Assembly: GCF_003597395.2 (NCBI RefSeq)
Contig: NC_133773.1
Span: forward strand, 122,740,711-122,804,710
DNA: 64,000 nucleotides
Origin: Chelonoidis abingdonii
Lineage: Eukaryota > Chordata > Testudines > Testudinidae
Reading direction: 5' to 3'
Position 1 is the stretch's first letter. The number at the start of each line of letters is the position of its first letter. Made by a program: the position numbers and the translations under genes. The notes under the pieces were generated by a model, which made no database searches, was not told the origin of the DNA, and saw only the letters and a list, made by a program, of their open reading frames with translations. This document shows positions 1-12,120 of the stretch, piece after piece.

Positions 1-157
1 GGTAGAATCTCCATCTTTGGAGCTATTTAAAGTCCGGCTAGACCGCACCCTGGCTGGGATTATTTAGGGAAAATGGTCCTGCCTTTAGCAGGGGGTTGGA
101 CTAGATGACCTCATGAGGTCCTTTCCAACCTTTTGATTCTATGATTCTATGATTCTA
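1..157 (+). mobile_element. CR1 LINE, 3' end
   Basis: The stretch reads like the last codons and 3'UTR of CR1: TGGCTGGGATTATTTAGGG, then GGGGGTTGGACTAGATGACC, then a tail of ATTCTATG octamers at about 133-155. The octamer tail is the CR1 hallmark. The copy continues left of the window. It abuts a DIRS-type terminal repeat on its right. Confidence 0.9.
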
Positions 158-320
158 TATTCGGTGCCACTCCAGGGGGCGCCCAGCCGACCCGCCGGGT
201 GTTGCTAGGGTAAAAATCTTCCGACGAACGTGCACGCGGCGCGCGCACACCTAATTGGAATGGATATGAGCAACACATCTCGAAGAACAACAGTTAACAA
301 AGGTGAGTAACCGTCTTTTT
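158..320 (+). mobile_element. DIRS-type terminal repeat fragment
   Basis: This piece resembles, in inverse orientation, the terminal repeat of the DIRS element at 41,588-44,575. The shared parts include GAATGGATATGAGCAACACA, then GAAGAACAACAGTTAACAAA and GGTGAGTAACCG. It has a GC-rich side (GCGCGCGCACACC) not kept so well in the other copy. No coding part is attached, so it is a solo or truncated repeat. Confidence 0.65.
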
Positions 321-450
321 CCCCATCTGTAAAATGGGGATGATAATACTTACCTATTCTATAGGGCTATCATGAGGCTAAATGTATTACTCTTTATTTG
401 AGATCCTCCAAATGAAAGGACTATAAGTGCAAAGTATTAATCATTAATTA
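321..450 (-). repeat. MIR-like SINE, antisense 3' part
   Basis: The block begins CCCATCTGTAAAATGGGGAT and continues with TACTTACCTATTCTATAGGG, the familiar antisense MIR sequence, then decays. MIR is an ancient amniote-wide tRNA-derived SINE. The right end is uncertain. Confidence 0.7.
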
Positions 451-2945
451 GTTCTTTTTCTTAATGATTGTTATGATTAAAAGTATCATTTAAAAGGTTA
501 TGAATAAGTATGAAACCCAATAGCCCCACAAAAAGGTGTTGAGTGTTTAAAAAGACAGCTTATGGAATAGCTAATTGTTGTGTGTCGGCATCGTGACATC
601 GCCATTGATTTGCTAATCTGCACACGGCTTACTAATGTCTTAAATTTATTTGCATTCTGCAATGTTAATGGGTCAAAGGCCTTATAATGTGGGTTCAGTG
701 AGCCACCCACCACATTGACATCTACCAGTGCTGGTACTGTACTATAGGAAAGACTATAACAGCATAACTGGCAATATGTTGGCCTCATCTACACGTTGTG
801 GCCTTCTTAGAAGGCCAAGAGTCTAACACTGTAAAAAGCATGCCTTGAGTTCTAGAATGATCCTAGGAGCCTTGGCTCCTTCTCAGTAAGGCTGTTTTAA
901 ACAGAACCTCGGGCTAGGTTTGCAACCTTCGATTTCCTCCCTACATGATATGGAACACCTTCCCGTGGCTGACTTAGACAATTTCATTTCAGTTTTAAAA
1001 TGCTTCCTTCGTAGCAAGCTGCAGCATACTCACAAATGCATCCAAGAGGTTTACGACACCCTACCACCACCCTCCCAATCGTTGTATAAGTGAACTTCTC
1101 AAAAATTAAAGCAATAAACTCCGAGGTGTGTCTGTGGTACCTTTGGGGCCTGGTTCATTGTGGTCCAGGCCCTTGTATAGTCATTTACACCAGGTTCAAG
1201 TGGGTGTAAAATGCTTCCTTACTAGAATGATGAGTAGTTTTTTCCTCCTTAAACAGTCCTCAGATTGAGTTATACATTTCTCCTTAAATAGTCACACTGA
1301 AATGAATGGAGGGACTAGAGGAGTAAGGCACTAATCGATGTGAGAAAAGGTGGTACAGGCTAGCCCTATGTTAACAACTGTTCAATATTTGCAAGTGAAA
1401 TAAGTTGGCAATGCTCTAGTTGTACGTACAACTGTTTAGGGATAGATTTTGATACCCTTTAGCACACTGTGTAGTAATTTACTCCACGAATAGCCCTGTT
1501 TGAGTTCAATGGGATCACTCATGGAGGAAACAGTAACATCTGAGTAAGGGTGTCAGAATCAGGCACTGGGATACAGCAAGATTTTCCCTCTTTCATTCTG
1601 CGCCCTGATTTACCTCTTTTTACTTTGGGCCAGATCCTGATGCACTGAATTGTATCTTACTTGAGTGGTATGATTTCAATGGGATTAATCAAGGATTCAG
1701 GTGCTTTTTAGCATGAGTAAGGCTATCAAATTCTGGTGCTTTAGTTCTATAATTACTGCTGGTTAGACTGATGTAGCCAGATCAGTGTTTCTCCATGTAT
1801 CACCAGGGGCTGGTACAAGAATGAGGCATTTTTCACACAACCTTTTAATGATTATTTTACTTGTTTTTCATTAAAAATCCTCTCTAAGGTTTTTGGGGAT
1901 CTTCTGCCTGTAGATAACATGTCTTGAACTGAGGTCAGTGAAACGTAACTGCAGTGGTGGCTATTCTCCTCTATACTGTGTGATCCTGTGTGTGAAAACA
2001 GACTTTGCGTTCTCAAAGAATAAGAAGTATGTTCATTTGTTTGCAGTCTTCTTGACCATGAACAATTTTGGTTCTAGGTGTGTTTTGAATTTTTAGACTT
2101 ACAAAAAGTTTACTACATTGTAAATAGGCTTGTGGCTATTTTCATTCAAATCATGGGCTTTACCACACACCCAATTTTATTTCATTGAAAAAATAGATTT
2201 GGTTTTGTTTTGTTTTTGTTTTTTGAGGGAAGGAATTTTTTTATGTTATTGCCTATTCATTGGCATTTAAAGTCTTTATTATACATGAATATTTGATTGA
2301 TACAGTGCTAAAGTCACCATCTCCATTTATATTTCAGCTGTTTTAGATTAAAATAAAAACTTCACATTATGTCCAAAATAATGAATTTTGGTTGGGAATT
2401 TATTTTCAAGCATTTAACTTTTAGTACGTATTTCTCAGATCATTTCCAACTCAAAAATTCTATGATCTGTCAGTTCACCAGTCCATTCAAATGTAAAACT
2501 TATTCCCAGTACATTTTCTATTGTTTTCTCCAGTCTAGTCCCAAATGAATATGGCTTCCACAATTTTCCTTGTGACACACATACAGTCTAATCTAGCTAA
2601 TCTATGGAAGTTCCTCAATGATCTCCTACACTATAGTATTTGAGTGTCTGGAAGTAGCAATAGTATCTGCCCATAAAGGTTTATATGATATCCAGCCTAA
2701 ATGTGCGAGCTCTTTATTCCTCTTAATATTTTTAGTGGTAATCCCCTCATGCCATACTATCTAATAAATCTTTCCCTGTGATGTTTATATCCTTCATATT
2801 TTTAGACTATTGCTCAATCGTCACTCAAAAGCTCAGACTCACAAATGGGACCAGATTCTCAAAAGAGTTCCAATCCCATTTAGACACCAAAATAAGTGGC
2901 CAAATTTTTAAAAGTTATTCAGCATGTTGGGCATGGAGCACATTA
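451..2945. other. AT-rich intergenic sequence, no gene seen
   Basis: I find no coding pattern, RNA gene or clear repeat in this stretch. Short open frames lack recognisable motifs. It may be part of a long intron, a 3'UTR or intergenic DNA. Confidence 0.5.
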
Positions 2946-3120
2946 GGGATAGCTCAGTGGTTTGAGCATTGGCCTGCTAAACCCAGGGTTGAGAGTTCAA
3001 TTTTTGAGAGGGCCATTTAGGGATCTGTGGCAAAAATCTGTCTGGGGATTGGTCCTGTTTTGAGCAGGGGGTTGGACTAGATGACCTCCTGAGGTCTCTT
3101 CCAACCCTGGGATTCTATGA
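2946..3120 (+). mobile_element. Turtle tRNA-derived SINE with CR1-like tail
   Basis: The head looks like a tRNA gene, with an A box (TAGCTCAGTGGTTTGAG from 2,950) and a degenerate B box (GGTTGAGAGTTC, 2,987-2,998). It is followed by a unique body and a 3' tail nearly identical to CR1 (GGGGTTGGACTAGATGACCT, then CTTCCAACCCTGGGATTCTA). A tRNA head joined to a CR1-like tail is the tortoise PolIII/SINE architecture, which borrows the CR1 reverse transcriptase. This supports a turtle origin. It is not a functional tRNA: it lacks an acceptor stem and anticodon arm that fold. Confidence 0.85.
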
Positions 3121-3320
3121 ATAACTGTCTCTTGCAAGAGATCTGAAGATAAGGCATGCCCTAACCACTGAGCTATGGAATAGTCTGATGTGGGCCAGTC
3201 CCTTGGTTTCCTATTAAAGTTGTTCCACTTCAGATCAATAAATTGTCAGTGGAGCACAGAGACTTGCTACCGAGTCTCCCAGATCCTGGGTGAGTGCTCT
3301 AACCCTAAGGTTACAGAATC
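3121..3320 (-). repeat. Degenerate tRNA-like repeats, antisense
   Basis: On the minus strand the piece near 3,150-3,185 reads ATTCCATAGCTCAGTGGTTA, and another near 3,270-3,315 reads GTTAGAGCACTCACCCAGGA, both tRNA-SINE-like heads. They may be one decayed SINE or two. I see no intact tRNA fold. Confidence 0.45.
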
Positions 3321-6300
3321 TTTTGTATGCTCACTTGTGCTCTCTCTTTCTTATTCTCCCTCCTCCTAGCTACACCCCCACCATTTTATGTGATTTTTCC
3401 TTGAGTGGTCTGCTCCAGTAAGCAGCTTCTGAGTACGTCTCCCATATTGGTGCCCTCAGGCAAGTTAGGGGGAGAAATATGTATTTTCACATGGTTCATG
3501 TATTGCTCTGGAGCTTAAGGTTATCCAGACGCCTAGAGCGAGGCTGCAGTACGCAATCTCTGGTACAGAAACATAGGCACCTAGGGAACTTTTACTGCAA
3601 AAATATAGGTACAGAGTGAGTGTGGGCACCTGCAGTGTTCAGCAGCAGCTCAGTGTGGGTTTTGCAAATACCAAAGAGGCCTGATTCTGGGATTTAGGTG
3701 CTTAAGTCCCTTTGCGATCTGTTAGTTTAGGGACATTTGGCCCTAGGACTGCAGAAACACATATTTACTATCGCACATACCTTCACCCTCTCTCTTAATG
3801 GAGGGTGGGGGGGAAAGTGACTTTAATTGGTGCTGAAAGGAAAAAGTGGAGACATTCTTTTACCCTGACCATTCTAATGATAATGATTTCCTTGCAACAC
3901 CTGGAAACATCAGCTGCATTTGAACTTTATTGATCATTCTTGATTTCTTTGTTTTTGTAGAATTTACATTATCAAGCTGTGATAATTCATTGCAATACAA
4001 AGGGTGTAAAGCCTCACCACGTAAAGATAATTCATGCAGCAGTATACAACATGTCTTAAATAGTATGGCTTTGTAGTGTATTTTTTTAGTACTATAATAG
4101 GGTTATTAACCACTTGTGAGACCAGGCTTTTTAAATATCATATGTTGAAAATGTATCTTGTGTTTTTATTTTGCATGGTGCTAATGTTAATAGGCCAAAT
4201 TCTACCTTCTGATGCTTATTATCAGCTCCCTTTGACCTGAACACTAGCTGCTCTAAGGTCAAAATTGGGCCACTTTGTACAAATGTGGTATCATTTCTCA
4301 CTTATTTCTTGCTTACGTACTTCAACCCAAATTTGGGTTCTGCACTGTAACAGCTCACGTAGGAAAACAGCAGCTTTTTAAACCAGTGGCCTTTAAGGCA
4401 GACAATCTGGTTATGGATTATAACAAAAGTAGGCAGCACTGTGTGAAATGAGGAATTTATCACCTCAACAGCAGAAACGCACACATCTGCACGCACACAA
4501 ACGACATGAGGCAATCAAGCTACAGTCTGAGGCTCGTGTGCAGCTTTGCTGATAAATCACTAAGTGACCCAGCCTCATAGAAGAGAATGAAGACCATAGA
4601 AACATTGTCAAATCCATACTGGAACTTTCTGATTGTGCTTCACCCAAAGTCTTGCAGGGCATAGTACATACTATATTTGCAGGGCATAGTACATACTAAA
4701 TTTCTATTTTTTGAAAAAGGAATGGGTAGTGCAAGAGAGGTACAATAGATTTCCACATGAGTCTTTCCCTTATGGTATCCTGGAGTCAGGTGGTGTTTGG
4801 CTCATAAAAGGTTGTCTCAACTCAGTTGCTAGTGGCTGTTCAGCCACATCATAAAAACTGCTTTATAGGGCAGCAAATATTTTCAGTCTCCCCTGAGTTT
4901 ACACAGCTTGGGGAAACCTACACAATTCCCAAGTTTTGCAGGGGAAGTTGTGGGATACGGGAGTTGCACTGATGGGAAAAGCCGGCTCCAGGTGTGTCCT
5001 CTCCCTTGCGTAACTCCCTTGTCAAATTCTTCCCTTAGGTCCTCAGCTGATGTGATGGAACTCTGTTTCCTGCAGCTGAGAGAAGTGGGGACAGGAAAGG
5101 GGATAGATTTAAGGATAAGGGTGTAGTGGACCAATGTCTGTGGAATTTCAGTAGGAGGGCCCACAGTGGATTGAGACATCTGCCAGGGAAATAATGCCTC
5201 TTCTTCTCCATCCCATATGCATCTCATTTCTCACTGCTCAAGTTCATATAACTCACTGCAGCTAAAGTTCTCTTCCTTGCCTGCTGCGCTGGCCATATCA
5301 CCCCACTAATCACAAATCCCTCCAGTGGTTTCCTTTCTAATGCTGTATCAGCTTCAATCTTTGACCTCATTTTCAAGACTCAGTCTATTCAGTATAACTT
5401 CTACTTTCTGCTTGTCTCCCCTCCTTCCTTTGTGAATGACTTATTTGTCTGATATAAGCTATAGATCTGGGTTTATAATACTATGCCAGGCTCTTGGAAG
5501 TTTTGCTTCCTGCACTTTGGGCTAAAGACCCTAAGCATTACAATGCTCAGTGTTGCAATGCCTAACTGATTGGTGCCTGCTGCCTTGTGGAATCCATAGC
5601 CCCAAGTTAGGGGTTCAGGCTCCCGGCACAATGCCAGGACAGAGTTAAGCACCTAAGAATGAGATCCATAGAAGCCACCCTACTGACTGTGGAGCCTCTT
5701 AAGCTAGCCAATAGGAAATACTGAGCATGTGGCCTATGCCTAAGTTGAGGTGTTTGTGCACATGCTCACTGGCAGCAACTTTGGTGTCCAGGGAGCTTTT
5801 ATAGTGGGAATTTACTACCTAAGGTGCCAGGTGAGTTAGACAGCCAGTGAGAATCTTAGTGGCACCTAAATGTAGAACTTTGCCATCTGAAGTGGCAGTT
5901 AGTGGCCTAAATACTTTTGTGGATCTAGTCCCCCGCCCCATTATTTTACCTCCCACTAGTGCTTGGAACAGTTTCCTCTTCCTTTGCACTGACTCCAGTC
6001 ATTCAAATTCTTCCTGAAGCGTCACTCATTTCAGCTAGCTTTCTCTCCAGAGGCACCACCCCTGCTTTACCTCACCTCATAGTCCGTAATCATTATTCCA
6101 TAACGAGCTAAGTTAAAGAAAGCACAGAACACAGACATGTCCAGCGTACTGCTCCATCCCCAGTTTGACGTTGCACATCTTCCTTTGTTCACATTTTAGC
6201 TAAGCACATGGAGCTAATCACTAAGTGATTTGGCCACTTTGTTAGCCAGACTTTCATTCGTTTGTCTCAATTTCTGTTTTCTCTCTCTCCTTCTCTGTGT

Positions 6301-6449
6301 TTTTCTCAGCTCTTCCTTTCTCTCATGTCCTTTCACATTCCTAAGTTGTCTGTTGTCCCTGCTCCCATCATCTGCTGTATATCCCACAACATGCTACCCT
6401 TTTTTCCTAGTCCTTTGTTTTGCACTCTCTTCTGCCTCTATATGTATTC
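3321..6449. other. Intergenic sequence with scattered old repeats, no gene seen
   Basis: No supported gene. Between about 5,500 and 5,940 there is a run of phrases (GGTGCCTGCTGCC, GGTTCAGGCTCCC, AAGCACCTAAGAATGAGA) typical of a dispersed repeat of unknown class; similar wording occurs near 3,530-3,740. A pyrimidine-rich stretch at 6,230-6,470 makes long but low-complexity open frames. Confidence 0.45.
4652..4701 (+). repeat. 25-bp tandem duplication
   Basis: Two adjacent units (4,652-4,676 and 4,677-4,701) begin TTGCAGGGCATAGTACATAC and differ at a single base near their ends. The near identity suggests a recent local duplication. Confidence 0.9.
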
Positions 6450-6640
6450 TTTATGCCATGTTCCCTGGATTTGATGAGGTGGGGGCAGGGCCTTGGGACG
6501 GGGCAGGGAAGGGGTGTTCAGTTTTGTGTGATTAGAAAGTTGGCAACTCTATTAGTGGCAGATGAGGAGGTGCCAGTATAACCCACAGCCCAGGCTCAAA
6601 TTAGTGAAGGACCCAGAGGTGAAGAGAACAGAGATGAGAG

Positions 6641-7250
6641 CCATGTGGGTGGGTGGGTGGNNNNNNNNNNNNNNNNNNNNNNNNNNNNNNNNNNNNNNNN
6701 NNNNNNNNNNNNNNNNNNNNNNNNNNNNNNNNNNNNNNNNNNNNNNNNNNNNNNNNNNNNNNNNNNNNNNNNNNNNNNNNNNNNNNNNNNNNNNNNNNNN
6801 NNNNNNNNNNNNNNNNNNNNNNNNNNNNNNNNNNNNNNNNNNNNNNNNNNNNNNNNNNNNNNNNNNNNNNNNNNNNNNNNNNNNNNNNNNNNNNNNNNNN
6901 NNNNNNNNNNNNNNNNNNNNNNNNNNNNNNNNNNNGGGGTGCAGGAGGGGGTCCAGGCTGGGGGGTGAGGCCAAGAGATTTGAAATGTGGGAGGGGGCTG
7001 CAGGTTGAGGCAGGTGGTTGGGGTGTGGGAGGGAGTACGGGCTCTGGGCTGGGGATGGGAGGTTTGGGGTGCAGGAGGGGGCTCCAGGCTGGAGGGTGGG
7101 ACCAAGAGATTTGGAGTGTGGGAGGGAGCTGCAGGTTGAGGCAGGAGTGAGTATGGGCTTTGGGCTGGGGGTGCGGGCTCTGGGGTGGAGCCAGATATGA
7201 GGGATTCAGAGTGTGGGAGGGGGCTCTAGCCTGTTGTAGCTCCGGGCTGT
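6641..7250 (+). repeat. G-rich minisatellite with an assembly gap
   Basis: A GTGG run at 6,645-6,660 leads into 275 Ns (6,661-6,935). After the gap two units about 130 bp apart are clear: GGGGTGCAGGAGGGGGTCCA at 6,936 and GGGGTGCAGGAGGGGGCTCC at 7,066. Each is followed by CCAAGAGATTTG and a GGGAGGG-containing part. The gap probably hides more units. Open frames crossing the Ns are not genes. Confidence 0.85.
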
Positions 7251-7625
7251 GCCCTGGAAGCGGTCAGCAGCAGGTCCGGCTCCTAGGTGGGGGGCCAGGC
7301 AGCTCCATGCGCTGCTCTTGCCTATGGGCACTGCCCCCCAGCTGCCATTGGCCACAGTTCCTGGCCAATGGGAGTGCTGAGCCAGTGCTCTGGGCAGGGG
7401 CAGCGGGTGGAGCCCCGTGGCCTCCCGCTTAGGAGCCGGACGTGCTGCTCGCCGCTTCTGAGGTGCAGCACAGTGCCAGGATAGGTAGGGACTAGCCTGC
7501 CTTAGCTCTCAACGCCACCAACTGGACTTTTAACAGCCCGGTCAGCAGTGCCGACCGGAGCCACCAGGGTCCCTTTTCATCTGGGCATTCTGGTTAAAAA
7601 CCAGATGCTTGGCAACCCTAGCCAC
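7251..7625. repeat. GC-rich interspersed repeat flank
   Basis: The sequence includes a short inverted motif (CCATTGGCCACAG and CTGGCCAATGGGAG) and ends CCAGATGCTTGGCAACCCTA. The phrase GTTGGCAACTCTA at 6,540 left of the minisatellite is a related end. This suggests that the minisatellite lies within one or two GC-rich DNA-transposon copies. Class is not certain. Confidence 0.4.
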
Positions 7626-9249
7626 TAATAATCTTCCTTTCTGATTCTTCTACACACACTCACGTTCTGGTTTTGAGTGGTCCTTTTCAAATGCCTCCAC
7701 CCACCCTTTACCCACACCCAAACCCTGGGCCCCCACTGCCTTCTCCCAGGGGCCTTTCCCCACTTCAGTTTCTAGGAGAGAGGAGTGCTGCTGGCACATA
7801 CATGTAGCCACACAACATGCCTTCTCCTGCCCACCAAACACTTGACCAGGTGCCGAGGGGAGGGAGGGCAATGAGGCTGGGCAGCCCCGCAGACATGGAC
7901 CTCCCTGCTCACTTCACTGGAGCCTGAGCTAGAATGTGGCTCACTGGCTAAACTGCCTTGGCTGGGGCTTTGCTTATATAAGATAGGACAAGTAACTCAT
8001 CAGAGGGCGGGGCAGGTGCAGGGGCTGTTTGCCCACTGGGCAGCATATGGATGCTCCCTCTGTGGCATTTCTTGCCAGTCAGGATCATTGCTTGCTACCC
8101 CCTCAGGTGTCCCCAGTGGGCAGTGGGGAAGGTATGAGGGGATGAGCCTATCCCTCACCACCAATACAAGGGTAGGAGTAACCAGGGACTGCTGGAGGAC
8201 AGTGGGGTTTGGCAGAGTCAGGTGGGCGAGAGAAGCCGGTGGCAGGGAGAGGAGAGAGCAGCAGGGAATTGCAAGATTTTGGGGGCAGCTGTGGGAGGGC
8301 GGAACCTGTGGGTTTAGGGTGAGGTCGTGTGAGGGTGGTGGCCGAAGGGGGAGAGGCCTGAGAATGGATGTGCAGTTCGGAGATCCTGGAGCAGCCCAAG
8401 AAGGTGTGTAAGGTGGGGGATGGGAGAGGGGAGGGCAGTGTTAACTCCTGTGATTTTATCACAACTCTTGCACACTTTAGTGTTTTTCTTAAAGCCCCAG
8501 TTCCTGGAATTAGCTATTTACATGGTTGCAGAGGGGATTTAGAAAACCTGAGCCCTACATGCTCCAACACCAGGAGGCGTATCAAAAGAACTCCAACTTC
8601 TTTTTAAAATCTGATCATTTTAAAGCCAATCGTGTGGTTTTCAGGGACCAAATTGACACGTTTCGAACAGGCGGGGGTTGGAAATACTGGGAGGATGGCT
8701 GCAAGGGGCTGGTAGAGAGATGATGAGGGAAGGCAGTGGTTGCATTCTCTTTGAGCCCCTTGCAGTGGCCCTTTGGTTGCACTCTCTTTGAGCCCCTACC
8801 AGTGAGGCAGTGGTGCCACTGGCAGCGCCCTCTGCCAGCTCTCCAATGCCCATTGCTTCCAGGATGGCCTAGTGCTTATGTCTGATTCCAGCAGGGCTGC
8901 AGGAATGAGGGGCAAATGTGTGAGTCGTGCCCAAAGTGTGACACTTAGCAGCCCTGCATAAAAAGGTCAGTATTAAGAGCCGCAGCACTGTGTTTACATA
9001 TGGGGTAATGCTTGTGAACCACATTTGGGTTTGCTACCCAGGCTGCTCCTTAGTTTTTCCTCTGTATCAAGAGGTAAGGAGAAGAGTCACAGAACAGCTA
9101 TTCTTTATGGCATGTTCCCAGGATCTGATGATGCTTAAAGCTTGGGGCGGAAAAAAAACTGGAGCTGGCCCTCATTACAGCCATTGTAACATCTGCAACT
9201 TCATAGCTTTGTAGGGGAACATTTGTAGAGAAAACAGTTCTGTTTTCTC
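7626..9249. other. Intergenic sequence, no gene seen
   Basis: Moderately GC-rich DNA without convincing coding signature. A local near-repeat TTGCATTCTCTTTGAGCCCC / TTGCACTCTCTTTGAGCCCC occurs at about 8,738 and 8,777. I do not assign a gene. Confidence 0.4.
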
Positions 9250-10016
9250 AACAAGGACAAGTGCAGAGTCCTGCACTTAGGACGGAAGAATCCCATTCAG
9301 TGTTACAGACTAGGGACCGAATAGCTAGGAAGCAGTTCTGCAGAAAAGGACGTAGGGGCTACAGTGGATGTGAAGCTGGGTATGAGTCAGCAATGTGCCC
9401 TTGTTGCCAAGAAGGCTAACAGCATTTTGGGCTGTATAAGTAGAGGCATTGCCAGCAGATCGAGGGACGTGATCATTCCCCTCTATTCGACATTGGTGAA
9501 GCCTCATCTGGACTGCTGTGTCCAGTTTTGGGCCCCACACTACAAGAACGATGTGGAAAATTGGAAAGAGTCCAGCGGAGAGCAACAAAAATGATTAGGG
9601 GGCTGGAGCACATGATTTATGAGGAGAGGCTGAGGGAACTGGGATTGTTTAGTCTGCAGAAGAGAAGAAAGAGGGGGGATTTGATAGCTGCTTTCAACTA
9701 GCTGAAATGGGGTTCCAAAGAGAATGGATCTAGACGGTTCTCAGTGGTAGCAGATGACAGAACAAGCAGTAATGGTCTCAAGTTGCAGTGGGGGAGGTTT
9801 AGATTGGATATTAGGAAAAACTTTTTCACTAGGAGTGTGGTGAAGCACTGGAATGGGTTACCTAGCGAGGTGATGGAATCTCCATCCTTAGAGGTTTTTA
9901 AGGTCAGGCTTGACAAACCCCTGGCTGGGATGATTTAGTTTGGAATTGGTCCTGATTTGAGCAGAGGGTTGGATAAGATGACCTCCTGAGGTCCCTTCCA
10001 ACCCTGATATTCTGTA
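9250..10016 (+). mobile_element. CR1 LINE, ORF2 C-terminus and 3' end
   Basis: Plus-strand frames read MSQQCALVAKKANSILGC, then [19 protein letters not shown], then FFTRSVVKHWNGLPSEV, the conserved C-terminal part of the CR1 reverse-transcriptase ORF. This is followed by GGTTGGATAAGATGACCTCC and a 3' end. Frame shifts separate the pieces, so it is inactive. It is 5' truncated, as most CR1 copies are. Confidence 0.93.
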
Positions 10017-10019
10017 GGG

Positions 10020-11830
10020 GCTGTATACAGTCAATGGGGGGCAGAGGAGAAATGGGGCTTGGAGGCCAGGTCCTGCCATATGAAAAATTAAGGGTGATTC
10101 CCTTCCCCCGGGGTCTTTTTCTGAGTGGGCCTTCTTCTGGAATCGCTCTGATTCTGATTCTGTTGTCAAAGTGGGTTGATGAGGCAAAGTGAGAGCAACT
10201 CATGGGCTGCATTTCTGTTTTCCCTTCTGTGCCCTTTAATGGGAGAAATTTTGGGTGAGAAAGCAGATTGGAAAAGGCAAAGATTTGGGTAAACTGGCAG
10301 AACTCAGTGGGGAAGTTTGCACAATGTTTGCCTACATTATATCTGACTCAGTCCATTGCTACTGTATTTGCTAACTTTGAAAAACACACACACTTACTAT
10401 GACTCCCTTCTCACCAGCTCCACTCATACAATTTCCCAATGATAAAGATATTGGCAAATAATATTGTATTGCAAGTGTAGCTTTAAGAGAAAGCAGCCAC
10501 CTCCTCTCTTGACTGAGGCACAATAATGACAATAGCATAATTTTATATTTATGGAATTGCAACACTAAACATTTTGATATCTTATTAGGGAAAGATCATT
10601 GAGCTGGAGAATTTTCCATTTTCTTACTATAGGTTAAATGTGATAGTATCAACTTTTTCAGAATGTCTGTAGCCTGCATTTGTACATCATATAGCCCTTA
10701 CTGACATTTCGTGTGTGATTAAGATGAGAAGGCTTTGGCAAAGAGACTAGGTCAAAGTCAGACTTGAGGCTTTGGACGAATCAAGCAACAGCTCTTGATT
10801 AAAACATGAGCAAGGAATAGAAATGAAAGATGACTTGTGAAGGTTTGTAAATCACATTATCCCTTTAGCATAGACTATTATTTATTGGCATAACCGGGCT
10901 AATTCAGCCCTCACAGCTGCAGAACTCCATTGACTTCATTAGACTTACACTTTGTGTAAGAGAAGGCGGAATCTGATATATAGCAGTGGGCCAAATTAAC
11001 CTCTTAATCTCACTCCAGCTATACTCGAGTAAGCTGCTAACTATGTTACCTGTAATTGTTATGCCTCTGGTTATCATGAGAGCATTTAGCACAAACGTAA
11101 GAGAGATGAAGCCAAGGTGTAACTGCTCCGCTTCCAAAATTCTTTGAGGTGCTTTTATGAGCAACTGCTTAACAATGTATTTTTAGCTGGAATTCTAACA
11201 ACTGGCCCACTGCAATTCCCTTAAATGCTCTTAGCAGTAATCATCAACAAGTATGCAGTCCTCTTTTTGCCTTCGCATGTTTTCAAAGGTGTGAAAACAA
11301 TACTACCCTACTTTCCTAGAAATGTTGACTTTGTCCAAGCCTCTTTGTACACAGCATCAGGACTCAAGGGAAGAATGAAATTAAATCCATAATTAGTGCA
11401 TTGTCAAAAATGAAAAAAAAGTTATTTGTATATTTTTTGTAAATATGTAACAAATTAAATGGCAGTTTTGTAGTGATGTGCTGTTTTGGAGAACAAAGAA
11501 TCAACTATATGTTTGAATATGCTTAATGTAACACTAACTGTGATTCAGTTGCACAATCAATAGCTTAATCAAAAGTCTTGTGCAATATGTAGTGCACATA
11601 CATAACCAAGTATCTGTTAGTGGTCCACCACCAAATTTTTGGCCAATTTTAATTATATTTATAACCTGCACAATGCAGATTTAACAGTATTTTCAGCTTC
11701 CAAACATGTAGCAGGCAAACTACTGTATATGTACCTGTGTACTCCACTGCATCCAAAGGTATGCATTTGTCTTGAGAAACTGCACTACAGATTTTTCTTT
11801 AATAAAATTTGTTTCTAAACTATTTGCATT
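10020..11830 (+). other. Candidate 3'UTR of a convergent plus-strand gene
   Basis: About 1.8 kb of unique, AT-rich sequence ends with a strong poly(A) signal (11,801) and a T/G-rich downstream element. No coding exon is visible. In other vertebrates the gene next to the AFAP1 3' end, in tail-to-tail orientation, is SORCS2, so this could be its 3'UTR. The link rests on gene order only. Confidence 0.4.
11801..11806 (+). terminator. Poly(A) signal AATAAA
   Basis: The plus strand reads TTCTTTAATAAAATTTGTTTC, then about 35-60 bases on CATTGTCCTTTTTGTTTGTT. Hexamer, spacing and T/G-rich downstream element fit a vertebrate cleavage site. Transcript support is needed for certainty. Confidence 0.5.
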
Positions 11831-12120
11831 CATTGTCCTTTTTGTTTGTTTGTTTTTTACTGTGAAACAACCTAATGGATATTTTTAGTGGATCCAGGTA
11901 AACTCTTTCAAGAGAATAATATATGGACCCAGAAACAGTTGAATGTTATAGTTCTCATTAGCCGTAGACTTCAGAACTTCAAACAGCATAAAAATCAGCC
12001 ACTACAAAAAGCTTGTCTATAATCAAAATAAAAATAAACCCATCCTTTTCCTTTTCCCAGAGCAATACAGTTCAGCTGTGGAAGAAGACGGAAGCTGCGC
12101 AATTGTATTGACAAATAAAA

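Noticed and set aside
2946..3020. A functional tRNA gene
   Set aside because: A and B boxes are present but no cloverleaf forms and a CR1-like tail follows. It is a SINE.
6552..7150. Open frames crossing the N run
   Set aside because: They are artefacts of unknown bases within a minisatellite.
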